The notes: generated from the letters alone by a model not told the origin. A DNA stretch of 64,000 nucleotides from Pontitalea aquivivens (GCF_046507575.1 NZ_JBKFEY010000002.1:62001-126000); one strand, 5' to 3'; positions 49,491 through 59,066 are shown, counted from the first letter of the stretch. Made by a program: numbers and translations.

Positions 49491-50558
49491 ATGACCAAGG
49501 AATTGATTCACCCCGGCCACGGCCGCCTTGCCCATGCCCCCGCCGATCACCCGCCGGTGCCGCGCAAGAAGATCGGGGTACTGCTGGCCAACCTGGGCAC
49601 GCCGGACAATTACGACTATTGGTCGATGCGGCGCTATCTGAGCGAATTCCTGTCGGACAAGCGTGTGATCGATTACCCGCGCTACCTGTGGCAGCCGCTG
49701 CTGCAGCTGGTGATCCTGACGAAACGCCCCTTTACTTCGGGGGCGAATTACAAGTCGATCTGGAATCATGAGGCAAACGAAAGCCCGCTGATGACGATCA
49801 CCAGGGCGCAGACCGCCAAGATCGCCGCCGCCGCGCAGGCCGCCTGGGGCGATGAGGTGATCGTCGATTTCTGCATGCGCTATGGCAATCCCTCGACCAA
49901 ATCGGTGGTGGACCGGCTGGTTGAACAAGGTTGTGAAAAAATCCTGTTCTTCCCGCTGTATCCGCAATATGCGGGCCCCACCTCGGCCACGGCGAATGAT
50001 CAGTTCTTCCGCGCGCTGATGGATATCAAGCGTCAGCCCGCCGTGCGGGTCGCGCCGGAATATGTCGACCGGCCCAGCTATATCGAGGCGCTGGCGCAAT
50101 CGGTGGAACGTTTCTATCCCACGCCGGACAAGAAGCCCGATGTGCTGGTGGCGTCCTATCACGGCATGCCCAGGCGCTATCTGATGGAAGGCGACCCCTA
50201 CCATTGCCAATGCGCCAAGACGACACGATTGCTGCGTGAACGGCTGGGCTGGGGCAAGGAGGATATCCACACCACCTTCCAGTCGGTCTTTGGCAGCGAG
50301 GAGTGGCTGCGCCCCTACACCGTCGAACATGTGGCCGAGCTGGCCAGACAGGGCAAGAAAAACATCGCCGTGATCTCGCCGGCCTTCTCGGCCGACTGCA
50401 TTGAGACGCTGGAAGAGATCAACGGCGAAATCCGCGAGGCCTTCGAACATGCCGGGGGCGAAAGCTTTACCTACATCCCCTGCCTGAACGATGATGACGC
50501 CCATATCACCGCCCTGATGGAGGTGATCGCTGAAAACCTGATGGGCTGGATCAAGTAA
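49491..50558 (+). CDS. hemH: Ferrochelatase
   Basis: A 355-residue enzyme. IGVLLANLGTPDNYDYWSMR is the N-terminal signature, FFPLYPQYAGPTSATAND a conserved block, ASYHGMPRRYL the catalytic His region, and VISPAFSADCIETLEEINGE the family motif with the acidic site. It inserts Fe(II) into protoporphyrin IX at the inner membrane. The ATG at 49491 directly follows an in-frame GTG. No promoter is obvious in the 109-bp gap. Confidence 0.96.
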   Translation: MTKELIHPGHGRLAHAPADHPPVPRKKIGVLLANLGTPDNYDYWSMRRYLSEFLSDKRVIDYPRYLWQPLLQLVILTKRPFTSGANYKSIWNHEANESPLMTITRAQTAKIAAAAQAAWGDEVIVDFCMRYGNPSTKSVVDRLVEQGCEKILFFPLYPQYAGPTSATANDQFFRALMDIKRQPAVRVAPEYVDRPSYIEALAQSVERFYPTPDKKPDVLVASYHGMPRRYLMEGDPYHCQCAKTTRLLRERLGWGKEDIHTTFQSVFGSEEWLRPYTVEHVAELARQGKKNIAVISPAFSADCIETLEEINGEIREAFEHAGGESFTYIPCLNDDDAHITALMEVIAENLMGWIK

Positions 50559-50605
50559 GCCGGGACCCGGCTTTTGCCCCGCAGTATACTGGCTGCGGGG
50601 CTTTC
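50558..50605 (+). terminator. Tandem terminators after hemH
   Basis: First stem AGCCG/CGGCT followed by TTTT (50558-50574), then CCCCGCAG-N8-CTGCGGGG followed by CTTTC (50577-50605). The second is the stronger stem. Confidence 0.75.
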
Positions 50606-50615
50606 ATGTACCAGG

Positions 50616-51221
50616 TCAGATAATCAGAACCTGCGTGCCGACCTTGGACAGGTTGAACAGTTCGGCGATGTGTTCGTTGTAAAGGCCGATGCATCCGTTC
50701 GACGACTTGCGCCCGATCTTGCGCGTGTCATGCGTGCCGTGGATGCGATAATATTGCCACGACAGATGCAGCGCATGGGTACCCAGCGGGTTGTCGGGCC
50801 CGGGCGGCACATAATCGGGCCATTCAGGATTGCGCTGCTTCATCGCCGGGGTCGGCGCCCAGCTGGGCCCTTCGACCTTGCGGATCACCTCGGTCCGGCC
50901 GCGGCGCGTAAGGTCGTCGGATACCGGGATCGAACTGGGGTAAAGCTTGTAGACCATCTGATCCTCGGACCAGAAATGCAGCGCCCGCGAGGTGATATCG
51001 ACCAGAATCGCGCCATTGCGGGTGTCGTTGAAATAAGGCCGCCAATCTATCGCGCGGAAGCTGGAAATGTTGCGCCGCATGTTGGTGTTCGCGGATTCCT
51101 CGAACGTCTGCGCACCGGCATCCAGGGTCTGCGCGGCGCCCGGCATCGCCAGACCGGCACCGAACAGCGCGGCGCTGCCAAGAAAGGCCCTGCGGTTGAG
51201 CGTCTTGCGCACGTCAGTCAT
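50616..51221 (-). CDS. L,D-transpeptidase (YkuD domain), Tat-type signal
   Basis: A 201-residue exported protein. The N-terminus has a twin-Arg stretch (NRRAFLGSAALFGAG) typical of Tat export. The YkuD catalytic block is YYRIHGTHDTRKIGRKSSNG followed by CIGL, with HGT...SNGC as active-site His and Cys. It cross-links peptidoglycan or anchors lipoprotein to it. GGAG is eight bases ahead of the ATG at 51221. A second YkuD protein lies 0.7 kb away. Confidence 0.9.
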   Translation of the reverse strand: MTDVRKTLNRRAFLGSAALFGAGLAMPGAAQTLDAGAQTFEESANTNMRRNISSFRAIDWRPYFNDTRNGAILVDITSRALHFWSEDQMVYKLYPSSIPVSDDLTRRGRTEVIRKVEGPSWAPTPAMKQRNPEWPDYVPPGPDNPLGTHALHLSWQYYRIHGTHDTRKIGRKSSNGCIGLYNEHIAELFNLSKVGTQVLII

Positions 51222-51394
51222 CTTGTCCACTCCATCGACACCGGACTTTTGCCGGATTTTGCGTTTTAGATATGGCCTGCGTGCCGCAGGTGCAAATCAA
51301 ACGGATGTCATCACGCATGTTCACGCAACTGTGGGTTTGCGGCGCTTGGACCAAAGATGTAAGGCTCTGCGCTATTCAGCAGAGGGTGGGCCCG

Positions 51395-51904
51395 ATGAAT
51401 ATCGTCAAAGGTTTGATAATGCTTGGCGTTCTTGCGCTTGCCGCGTGTGAGCCGGCGGGCCCGCCGCTTGGACCGGATGGCAAGCCGCTGCCGCAGATGT
51501 ACCGAATCCGCCCCGGTGACGAGGCCGAAATCACCGCCCGCGTGCTTGATTCGGTCAATACGCTGCGGGCCGCACGCAGCACCGCACCCGTGGTGATGAA
51601 CCCGCAACTGACGGCATCCGCAGCGGCCCATTCGCGCGACATGGCCGCACAGAACCGGCCCTGGCACTTTGGTTCGGACGGGTCGTCCCCGCTGGATCGC
51701 GCCCGCCGGGCGGGCTATATGGCGCAGGTCCTGGGGGAAAACATCTCGGAAACCTTCGAAACCGAGATCGAGACGCTGTCCGCCTGGATGGCGCTGGCCG
51801 ATACGCGGGACGTGATCCTGAACCCTGCCGCGCGCGAAATGGGTTTCGCCTGGTTCCAGGAACCGTCGGGCAAGATCTGGTGGACGATGGTCACGGGTGG
51901 CTGA
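51395..51904 (+). CDS. CAP-domain lipoprotein
   Basis: A 169-residue protein with a lipobox (VLALAAC, Cys18). The mature part is a CAP/SCP-like domain: VLDSVNTLRAARSTAPVVMN, then LTASAAAHSRDMAAQNRPWH with the conserved His, and LGENISETF and WMALADTRDVILNPAAREMG. Such domains occur in secreted and wall-associated proteins of diverse role. The ATG at 51395 gives a good lipoprotein signal; the frame is open further upstream. It sits between two L,D-transpeptidase genes. Confidence 0.9.
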   Translation: MNIVKGLIMLGVLALAACEPAGPPLGPDGKPLPQMYRIRPGDEAEITARVLDSVNTLRAARSTAPVVMNPQLTASAAAHSRDMAAQNRPWHFGSDGSSPLDRARRAGYMAQVLGENISETFETEIETLSAWMALADTRDVILNPAAREMGFAWFQEPSGKIWWTMVTGG

Positions 51905-51924
51905 CGCCCGCGGAGACCGGCAGC

Positions 51925-51949
51925 AAAAGGGCCCCGCAGGGCCCTTTTT
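51925..51949. terminator. Bidirectional intrinsic terminator
   Basis: AAAAGGGCCC-CGCA-GGGCCCTTTT, a 10-bp stem with A/T arms, lies between the convergent CAP and L,D-transpeptidase genes and can act on both strands. Confidence 0.85.
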
Positions 51950-51962
51950 CATGGGGTGATCT

Positions 51963-52499
51963 TCAGGGAAAAATGAAGATCGGCGTGTGGTCGCGCACCA
52001 TCGAATAGATTTCCTCGATCTCGGCATCGGTCACTGCGATGCAGCCTGCCGTCCAGTCCCTGCTGCGGCCATTGTTCTTGCCCGCCTCGCCATGGATGAA
52101 AATATCGCCCCCCGGCTTTTTGCCCCGGGATTCGGCATGGGCGCGGTCGCGGTCGTTCGGATAGGAAATCCCCAGCGACAGGTGATAGGCGCTGTTGCCG
52201 TTGCGCCGATCGATCCAATAGGCGCCTTCCGGCGTCTTGCCATCGCCTTCGAACTGCTTGTGCCCGATCGGGTTGCCGCCCAGCTTGATGTCGTATTTCT
52301 TCAGTACATGGGTGCCGGAAACAAGATACATCTTCCGTTTTTCCTTGAAGACCTGCACCTGCGTGACCGGGGGGCCGTCATAGTGGCGGAACTTTGGGCC
52401 GCCACCGCTGAAACCGCTGCTGTCGCCGCCACAACCGCCAAGCAGGCTTAGCCCGCCCAGGGCTGCGCTGCCGAATAGGATTGATCTTCGTGTCTGCAT
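51963..52499 (-). CDS. L,D-transpeptidase lipoprotein (YkuD domain)
   Basis: A 178-residue exported protein. The signal contains QTRRSILFGSAALGG and ends in a lipobox (LLGGC, Cys23). The YkuD domain has the GDIFIHGEAGKNNGRSRDWT stretch followed by AGCIAV, the HG...GC catalytic pair, preceded by GKTPEGAYWIDRR. Predicted to modify peptidoglycan from the membrane. The start ATG (MQTRRSILFG) is the only good one. Confidence 0.92.
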   Translation of the reverse strand: MQTRRSILFGSAALGGLSLLGGCGGDSSGFSGGGPKFRHYDGPPVTQVQVFKEKRKMYLVSGTHVLKKYDIKLGGNPIGHKQFEGDGKTPEGAYWIDRRNGNSAYHLSLGISYPNDRDRAHAESRGKKPGGDIFIHGEAGKNNGRSRDWTAGCIAVTDAEIEEIYSMVRDHTPIFIFP

Positions 52500-52601
52500 G
52501 CCACTGCCCGTATGCCTGCCAATCGGCTTTTCTTGTTTGACGGGAAACTAACGCGGATTCGTGTTTCTCGCCAGTGTTCGCACGGGCCGATCACGATTGT
52601 G

Positions 52602-53828
52602 TCAGCGCGGCAGGCTGAAGCGCGCTGCCAGTTCGACATGGGCCGACCAGCGGAACTGATCGATCACGCGGACCCAGTCGATCCGATAGCCCGCGCCGAC
52701 CAACGTTCTGGCATCGCGGGCAAAAGTGACCGGGTTGCAGGACACATGCGCCAGTACCGGTACCTGCGCGGCGGCGATCTGGGCCACTTGCGCCTCGGCC
52801 CCGGCGCGGGGCGGGTCGATCACGACCGCGTCGAACCGGGCCAGTTCGTCGGGCAGCAACGGGCGGCGGAACAGATCGCGCGTCTCGGTCGTGACACGTT
52901 TCAGGCCCTGCGCCGCGCGCCAGCCCCGGTCCAGCGCAGCGATCATCGCGGTCTCGCCCTCAACGGCGTGCACCTCGGCCTGTTCGGCCAGCGGCAGGGC
53001 AAAGGTGCCCGACCCGGCAAACAGATCGGCGATCCGCCCGGCCTTGCCTACGGCAGCGCGGACGGCCGCCAGCAAGGCGGCCTCGCCCTCGGCGGTGGCT
53101 TGCAGAAAGGCCCCGGCGGGCGGGGTGACGCGCGCCTTGCCGAAATGCTGGATCGGGGGGCGGCGTGCGGCCACAGTATCGCGGTTCCAGTCCAGGCGCG
53201 CCAGATCGTGACGGCGGGCCAGATCGGCCAGTGCCTCGAACAGGGGCGGATCGATTTCTTTGCCGCCTTGGGCAGCGATCTCGCCCCCGGCATCGGACAG
53301 GGTCAGGGTAAAGGCCACCTCGGCCTTGCGGCTGGCGCCAAGGGCGGTCGCCTCATGCAGGGCGGGCAGCATGGCCATCAGTTCCGGCCGCAGGATCAGG
53401 CAGTCGCGCAGATCGACCAGCGTATCCGAACCGCGGGCGTGAAAGCCCACCAGCGTGCCCGTCTTGGTGCGCCGCCCCGCCAGCGTCGCGCGCCGCCGTG
53501 ACCGGGGCGGCGAGGTGTCGACCCCGGTAACCGGCGCCTCCAGCCCCTGACCGGCAAGCGCCACGCGCACCACCTCGGCCTTCCAGGCTTCGACGAAACG
53601 ATCCGAGGCGTGTTGCAAAACACATCCGCCGCAGGCGCGGTAATGCGGGCAGGGCGGGCGCACCCGGTCGGCGCTGGGTGTCAGGATGCGGGGGGTGGCG
53701 ATGCGACCGGCGGTCATCGCGCCTTCCACGACCTCGCCGGGCAGGGCCATGGCGACATGGACGGTGCCCTCCGGGCCACGGGCCACGCCATCGGCATGCA
53801 GGGACAGGCGGTCAATTGTCAGGGGCAT
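52602..53828 (-). CDS. Class I SAM-dependent RNA methyltransferase (TrmA/RlmC/RlmD family)
   Basis: A 408-residue enzyme. An N-terminal TRAM-like region (IDRLSLHADGVARGPEGTVH) is followed by an iron-sulfur Cys motif CPHYRACGGC plus DCLIL. The catalytic half has LFAGSGTFALPLAEQAEVHA (SAM), VVIDPPRAGAEAQV and HVSCNPVTFARD with the nucleophilic Cys. It methylates uridine C5 in tRNA or 23S rRNA; which one is not decidable here. The ATG at 53828 has GGAAAGG at ideal spacing; 53834 is the alternative. Confidence 0.9.
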   Translation of the reverse strand: MPLTIDRLSLHADGVARGPEGTVHVAMALPGEVVEGAMTAGRIATPRILTPSADRVRPPCPHYRACGGCVLQHASDRFVEAWKAEVVRVALAGQGLEAPVTGVDTSPPRSRRRATLAGRRTKTGTLVGFHARGSDTLVDLRDCLILRPELMAMLPALHEATALGASRKAEVAFTLTLSDAGGEIAAQGGKEIDPPLFEALADLARRHDLARLDWNRDTVAARRPPIQHFGKARVTPPAGAFLQATAEGEAALLAAVRAAVGKAGRIADLFAGSGTFALPLAEQAEVHAVEGETAMIAALDRGWRAAQGLKRVTTETRDLFRRPLLPDELARFDAVVIDPPRAGAEAQVAQIAAAQVPVLAHVSCNPVTFARDARTLVGAGYRIDWVRVIDQFRWSAHVELAARFSLPR

Positions 53829-53884
53829 GGGCATCCTTTCCTTCGCAAGCCGGATAGCAGGCCTGCGTGCGCGGTGCAAAGGCC

Positions 53885-55732
53885 CTATTCCGCCGCCTCG
53901 GCCCCGTCCTCCTTCAGGCCCAGGAAGCCGCCTGACTGCCGGTCCCAGTAGCGCGCATAAAGGCCGCCCAGCGCCAACAACCCGGCATGGCTGCCCTGTT
54001 CCACGATCCGGCCCCGATCCAGCACGACAATCCGGTCCATTTCCGCGATGGTCGACAGCCGGTGCGCGATGGCCAGGACGGTCTTATCCGCCATCACCCG
54101 GTGCAGCGCCGCCTGGATCGAGGCTTCGACCTCACTGTCCAGCGCACTTGTCGCCTCGTCCAGCACAAGGATCGGTGCATCCTTCAGGAAGGCACGCGCA
54201 AGGGCGATGCGCTGGCGCTGGCCGCCCGACAGCTTGACCCCCCGTTCGCCCAGTGTGGCGTCATAGCCGCGGTTGCCCTTGTGGTCCTGCAGGCCAAGGA
54301 TGAAGTCATGCGCCTCGGCGGCCCGTGCCGCGGCGATCATCTGATCCTCGGTCGCGTCGGGGCGGCCATACAGGATGTTTTCGCGCGCGGAACGGTTGAA
54401 CATCGCGGTTTCCTGGGTGACCATCCCGATCTGGCGGCGCAGGCTTTCCTGCGTCACCTTGCGGACGTCCTGTCCGTCAATCAGCACGCGGCCCGACTCG
54501 GCATCGTAAAGCCGCAGCAAAAGCGCCACGAGCGTGGATTTTCCCGCGCCCGAGGCCCCGACGATCCCCAGCCGTTCGCCCGGGCGGATGACAAGGTCGA
54601 TGCCCTCTACCCCGCCGGCGCGTCGGCCATAGGCGAAAGAGACGCCTTCAAACCGGATCTCACCCCGGGCCTTGGTCAGTTCGGCGGCGCCCGGCGCATC
54701 GGTCAGCGCATGTGGCGCGGCCAGCGTGCGCATGCCATCCTCGACCTCGCCCACGGACCCCCAGATCCCCATCAGCGCGGTGGATACCCAGCCCGACATC
54801 TGCGCGATGCGCATCGCAATCGCGCCCGAGGCCGCGATATCGCCCGCGCTGGCCGCGCCCTGCTGCCACATCAGGATTGCCGCACCGACCAGGATCACCG
54901 GCAATATTCCCGACAGCGCCATCTGTGACATCCGGTAGGTGGTGGACACAACGCCGAAATCACGGGCGCGGGTGCGGAAGGTGGCCATTGCCCCCAGCGC
55001 GGCGCGGTCCTCATGTGCGGCATGGGCGAACAGCTTGACTGTCTTGATGTTGGTCACCGTATCGACGACCTGCCCCGTCACCATCGCCCGGGCCGAGGCG
55101 CGCGCGGCCGATTTCCCCCGAACCCGGGGAAGAAACCAGCGGATCAGCGACAGATACAGGATCAGCCAGATCGTCATCCCCATCGCGCCCCAGATATCGA
55201 CACCCAGAAGGAACGCGATCGAGCCGACAATCGAGGCCAGCGCGAAGGCGCCGGTATTGATGATCTCGGTCGCCACATCGGTGACGGCACGGGCGGTCTG
55301 CATCTGCTTTTGTGCGATGCGGCCCGCGAAATCATTGTCAAAGAAGGTGACGGACTGACCCATCGTCCAGCGATGCAGCCGCGACAGTACCAAAGGCATT
55401 ACATTGGGGTTGATCAGCAGGTTCGATGCTGCCGAAGACATGCCAAAGGCCATCGGGCGCAGCAGCAGATAGAACCCGGCAAAAGCCGTCATCAGCGGCC
55501 AGTTGTCGGCAAGGACCCGGCCTGGTTCCGCCGCCAGCGCGGCATCGATCACCCATCCCAGCAGGAAGGCGGAAACCACCTCCATCGTGCCGGACAGGGC
55601 CGACAGCGCGCCGGCAAGCCACAGGGCGGGCCATGACCCCTTCAGGCACCAGCGGAAAAACGCACCAAGTCGCTGTGGCGGGGGCCCTTCGGCGGGGCGG
55701 AAGGGGTCAATCATCGGATCACTCGCTTTCAT
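53885..55732 (-). CDS. ABC exporter, fused permease-ATPase (MsbA-like)
   Basis: A 615-residue half-transporter. The membrane domain of six segments covers residues ~30-320 (for example WLAGALSALSGTMEVVSAFL and ALASIVGSIAFLLGVDIWGA). The ATPase has GASGAGKST (Walker A), LSGGQRQRIALARAFLKDAP and LVLDEATSALDSEVE. Substrate could be lipid, drug or peptide; MsbA itself cannot be claimed. Starts at 55714 or 55741 are also possible. It is divergent from nothing; it follows the CCA gene by 36 bp on the same strand. Confidence 0.9.
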   Translation of the reverse strand: MKASDPMIDPFRPAEGPPPQRLGAFFRWCLKGSWPALWLAGALSALSGTMEVVSAFLLGWVIDAALAAEPGRVLADNWPLMTAFAGFYLLLRPMAFGMSSAASNLLINPNVMPLVLSRLHRWTMGQSVTFFDNDFAGRIAQKQMQTARAVTDVATEIINTGAFALASIVGSIAFLLGVDIWGAMGMTIWLILYLSLIRWFLPRVRGKSAARASARAMVTGQVVDTVTNIKTVKLFAHAAHEDRAALGAMATFRTRARDFGVVSTTYRMSQMALSGILPVILVGAAILMWQQGAASAGDIAASGAIAMRIAQMSGWVSTALMGIWGSVGEVEDGMRTLAAPHALTDAPGAAELTKARGEIRFEGVSFAYGRRAGGVEGIDLVIRPGERLGIVGASGAGKSTLVALLLRLYDAESGRVLIDGQDVRKVTQESLRRQIGMVTQETAMFNRSARENILYGRPDATEDQMIAAARAAEAHDFILGLQDHKGNRGYDATLGERGVKLSGGQRQRIALARAFLKDAPILVLDEATSALDSEVEASIQAALHRVMADKTVLAIAHRLSTIAEMDRIVVLDRGRIVEQGSHAGLLALGGLYARYWDRQSGGFLGLKEDGAEAAE

Positions 55733-55768
55733 CGCCAACATATAGGGCGGTGCGGCTGTATCCAAGGG

Positions 55769-56911
55769 TCAGGTCAGAAGCTCATGCCGCGACAGGGTAA
55801 ATCCCGATGCGATCCACCGCGCCTCAAGTTCCTGCAGGCGTGCGCCAAGCGCGGGTCCGGACAGCGCCGGCATCAGATCGGCTGCGACGACAGGAAACCG
55901 CGCCGCCGCCCCTTGCGCCACCGCCGCCTGCCAGCCTTGGGGCGGGGCCTCGCCCAACAGTGCGGCACGGACCAGAACCGCATTCGCCCCATCCGTCGCG
56001 CCCAGACGATAGCCCAGGGTGCCGGGGGATGCCTCGTGCCGCGCAAGGACAAGGTTTGCAAGCCGCTTTGCCTCGGCCCTGGACAGGCGCAGGCGTTCGG
56101 CCACGCCTTCGCCCCCCAGAACCGTCAGCCGCCGGATCGGGTCGGGCGGGGCACCGGCTTCCAGATGCAGCAGAACCGCAAGCGCGCGCGCATCTGCCCC
56201 GGGCAGGACATGGGCCAGAACCCCCGCCGCCTGCATCGCGGCCAGCGCCGGGGCCGGGTCTGGCGCGGCGAGAGTCTTTTTCAATTCGGCCCCAAGACGT
56301 TCGCGCGACAGCCCCTCAAGCCCGCGCGCATGGCGGGCGCAGGCCGCCAGCCCATCAGGTTCTGGTCCCTGATCGGGGTCGCCATACCAGGCGGTGAAGC
56401 GGAAAAACCGCAGGATCCGCAGGTAATCTTCGCGGATACGGTCGCCGGGGTGGCCCACGAACCGCACCCGCCGCGCCGCCAGATCCGCCAGCCCCGTCCC
56501 CAACGGGTCCAGAACCTGTCCATCGGCGCGGGCATAAAGCGCGTTTATGGTGAAATCGCGCCGCGCGGCATCGTCCTCGATCCGGTCGGAAAAGGCCACT
56601 ACCGCATGGCGGCCAAAGGTTTCCACATCACGCCGAAAGGTGGTGATTTCATGGGGAAGATGATCCGCGACCACGGTGATGGTGCCATGTTCGATCCCGG
56701 TGGGCACGGCTTTCAGCCCCGCGGCGGCCGCCAGTTCCAGCACCCGTTCGGGCCGCGCATCGGTGGATATGTCGATATCCGATACCGCCTGCCCCAGCAG
56801 CGCGTTGCGCACGCAGCCCCCGACCAGCAGCCCCTGATGGCCACCCCGATCCAGCATCGCCAGAACCTGCTGGACATGATCGGCCTCGATCCACGCACCC
56901 GACAGCTTCAT
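55769..56911 (-). CDS. CCA tRNA nucleotidyltransferase / poly(A) polymerase family
   Basis: A 380-residue class II nucleotidyltransferase. GLLVGGCVRNALLGQAVSDI holds the GG and DxD-type site (DIDIST), EITTFRRDVETFGRHA and RRDFTINALYARADGQVLDP follow, and DRIREDYLRILRFFRF ends the head domain. It adds or repairs tRNA CCA ends, or polyadenylates. Because the tRNA in this window encodes its CCA, a repair role is plausible. It overlaps the NUDIX CoA pyrophosphatase stop by four bases (ATGA). Confidence 0.92.
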   Translation of the reverse strand: MKLSGAWIEADHVQQVLAMLDRGGHQGLLVGGCVRNALLGQAVSDIDISTDARPERVLELAAAAGLKAVPTGIEHGTITVVADHLPHEITTFRRDVETFGRHAVVAFSDRIEDDAARRDFTINALYARADGQVLDPLGTGLADLAARRVRFVGHPGDRIREDYLRILRFFRFTAWYGDPDQGPEPDGLAACARHARGLEGLSRERLGAELKKTLAAPDPAPALAAMQAAGVLAHVLPGADARALAVLLHLEAGAPPDPIRRLTVLGGEGVAERLRLSRAEAKRLANLVLARHEASPGTLGYRLGATDGANAVLVRAALLGEAPPQGWQAAVAQGAAARFPVVAADLMPALSGPALGARLQELEARWIASGFTLSRHELLT

Positions 56912-57504
56912 GGCGCCATCCTGTCCGCCAGCGCCCGCAGGATACGCGCGGTCGCGCCCCAGATGTAATAGGGGCCATAGGGCACAACATAATAATGCCG
57001 CCTTGTGCCCAGCCAGCGCCGGCCCTCGATGCTAAAGTTCGCCAGGCCGGCGACATGCGCCAGCGGCACGGTGAAGGCCTCGGCGACCTCGCCCGCTTCG
57101 GGGGTGGGAACAAAGGGCGCGCGAACCCGGGCCAGCACCGGGGTCACCAGGAAGCCGGTCACCGTCTCATGCGCTGCCATCGTGCCCAACACCTCGACAT
57201 TGCCGGGCGACAGGCCGATTTCTTCGTGCGATTCGCGCAGCGCCGCGCCGACCGGGCCAGAATCGCCCGGATCGACCTTGCCGCCGGGAAAGGCGATCTG
57301 GCCGGGGTGGTTGCGCAGATGCGAAGATCGTTTCGTCAGGTGCAGCACCACGCCATCGGCCCTGTCCTCGAACGCCAGCAAAACCCCGGCGGGGCGAAGC
57401 CTGCGTCCCTCGGGAAGGGGGGGGCCGGGGTTCAGATCGTAATCCGACGACGGCCGCCCCGGTCGCGCCAGAGCGGCAAGAACCGGGGCAAGCGGATCAG
57501 CCAT
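56908..57504 (-). CDS. NUDIX hydrolase, probable CoA pyrophosphatase
   Basis: A 198-residue protein. LRNHPGQIAFPGGKVDPGDS plus AALRESHEEIGLSPGNVEVL form the NuCoA signature and NUDIX box (GGKVDPGD...RESHEEIG). It would cleave CoA and similar nucleotides. The ATG at 57504 overlaps the hslO stop by eight bases; the longer frame is unlikely. Together hslO, this gene and the CCA enzyme form a minus-strand operon. Confidence 0.9.
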   Translation of the reverse strand: MADPLAPVLAALARPGRPSSDYDLNPGPPLPEGRRLRPAGVLLAFEDRADGVVLHLTKRSSHLRNHPGQIAFPGGKVDPGDSGPVGAALRESHEEIGLSPGNVEVLGTMAAHETVTGFLVTPVLARVRAPFVPTPEAGEVAEAFTVPLAHVAGLANFSIEGRRWLGTRRHYYVVPYGPYYIWGATARILRALADRMAP

Positions 57505-58516
57505 CCGAAGGCTCCCTGGGGGTGCCATCGGGGTTCTTTTGCGCCTCAAAGCCAAGGCTTTGCGGATCGAATATGTAATGCGCACCGCAGAACTGGCAAT
57601 CGGCGGTGACCGTGCCCTGATCGGTAGTCATATGCGCGATGTCCTTGGCCGAATAGATCGAAAGCGATTCCCGCACCCGGTCCGCGGAACAGGTGCAGCC
57701 GAATTCCATACGCTGGGGATCGAAGACGCGCGGCGCTTCCTCATGGAACAGGCGCACAAGCAGGTCGGTGGGCTGCACCGTGGGGCCGATCAGTTCCATC
57801 TCCTCAACCGTATCCAGCAGCATGTTCACACGGCGCCAGTTCTCACCCTCATCACCTTCGACCAGATCGTGGTGGTGCAGCAACCCACCCTCGCCCGAGC
57901 CTTCACCCGATGCGGCGAACGGCGAGGCCTTGGGCATGTGCTGGATCATCACCCCCCCCGCGCGCCAACGTTCGCCCTGACCGGGCAGGGTCGAACGGCC
58001 ATAGGACAGCGAAAACCGCGTGGGCAGCTGTTCGGACTGGGCAAAATAGGTCTCGGCGCAGGCGGCAAGCGACCCGCCCGCGATCGGGGTAATGCCCTGA
58101 TACGGCACCATTCCCTGGCCCTGATCGATCAGGATCGCGAAATACCCCGCGCCGATCTGGGCGAAGGGATTGGCGGCAGGGTCCAGCGCCTCGGCGTCAA
58201 AGCTGGCCCAGCCACGGATACGCGCCGGCGCGCCATCATCCGACGGGCCATAGTAATCGGTCGCGATGATCCGCACCGGACCATTGCCGCGGATCTGCAG
58301 CGACAGTTTCCAGCGCAGCTTGATCGTCTGGCCGATCAGCGCGGTCAGCAAGGCAGCCTCGGCCACCAGCCCCTCAATCGCGGGGGGGTAATCGTGTTGC
58401 GCCAGAATCCGTTCCAGAACACCGTCCAGCCGGGCGACCCTGCCGCGGATATCGGACAGGTCCAGCTGAAACGGCAGGACGGTATCGTCCCAGGCGATTT
58501 GCGAAAGCGTGGTCAT
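57497..58516 (-). CDS. hslO: Redox-regulated chaperone Hsp33
   Basis: A 339-residue protein. The N-terminal core has IEGLVAEAALLTALIGQTIK and GGVMIQHMP. The C-terminal redox switch keeps four zinc-binding cysteines, CTCS and CQFC, about 30-35 residues apart, followed by HYIFD. Oxidation releases zinc and activates holdase function. The ATG at 58516 (MTTLSQIAWDDTVL) is chosen; upstream in-frame codons reach into the divergent NUDIX gene. Confidence 0.94.
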   Translation of the reverse strand: MTTLSQIAWDDTVLPFQLDLSDIRGRVARLDGVLERILAQHDYPPAIEGLVAEAALLTALIGQTIKLRWKLSLQIRGNGPVRIIATDYYGPSDDGAPARIRGWASFDAEALDPAANPFAQIGAGYFAILIDQGQGMVPYQGITPIAGGSLAACAETYFAQSEQLPTRFSLSYGRSTLPGQGERWRAGGVMIQHMPKASPFAASGEGSGEGGLLHHHDLVEGDEGENWRRVNMLLDTVEEMELIGPTVQPTDLLVRLFHEEAPRVFDPQRMEFGCTCSADRVRESLSIYSAKDIAHMTTDQGTVTADCQFCGAHYIFDPQSLGFEAQKNPDGTPREPSDG

Positions 58517-58604
58517 CAGGGTTCCTTGGGGGTTTTCGAACAGCCCGGGGGCTGGCATACCCCGGCAATATAGGCACGGCAACCGATCACCCAAGGGGCA
58601 AGCC

Positions 58605-59054
58605 ATGATCCGACGTTTTGGTGAGACGGTGAAACGCGGTCAGCGCTATGCCCTGCGCCCCGGTGCCTATGCCGTCCTGCGGCAGGGACACCGGGTGCTG
58701 GTGACCCATCAATCCTGGCCGCAGCCGGAATTTCAGCTGCCTGGCGGCGGCATTGACCCCGGTGAAAGCGCGATCCGTGCCCTGCACCGCGAGGTGCGGG
58801 AAGAAACCGGCTGGATCATCGCGCGACCCGTGCGCCTGGGGGCGTTCCGGCGGTTCACCTTCATGCCGGAATACGATCGCTGGGCGGAAAAGCTGTGCAC
58901 CATCTATGCCGCGCGTCCGGTGCGGCCGGTCGGACCGCCAACCGAACCGGGGCATCGCGCGGTATGGCTGCCCCTGGATGAGGCGCTGGATGCGCTGGGC
59001 AATGAAGGTGACCGCCATTTTCTGGCGGTGGCGCTTGCGGCGCTGCGCGGCTGA
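58605..59054 (+). CDS. NUDIX hydrolase
   Basis: A 149-residue protein with the NUDIX box GGGIDPGESAIRALHREVRE followed by ETGW. The N-terminal strand region is GAYAVLRQGHRVLVTHQSWP. Substrate unknown; it is close to ADP-ribose/Ap4A-type members in general shape only. AAGGGG precedes the ATG by about six bases. Divergent from hslO (88 bp) and convergent with the receiver-PP2C gene (12 bp apart). Confidence 0.88.
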   Translation: MIRRFGETVKRGQRYALRPGAYAVLRQGHRVLVTHQSWPQPEFQLPGGGIDPGESAIRALHREVREETGWIIARPVRLGAFRRFTFMPEYDRWAEKLCTIYAARPVRPVGPPTEPGHRAVWLPLDEALDALGNEGDRHFLAVALAALRG

Positions 59055-59066
59055 ACCGGGCGGCGG

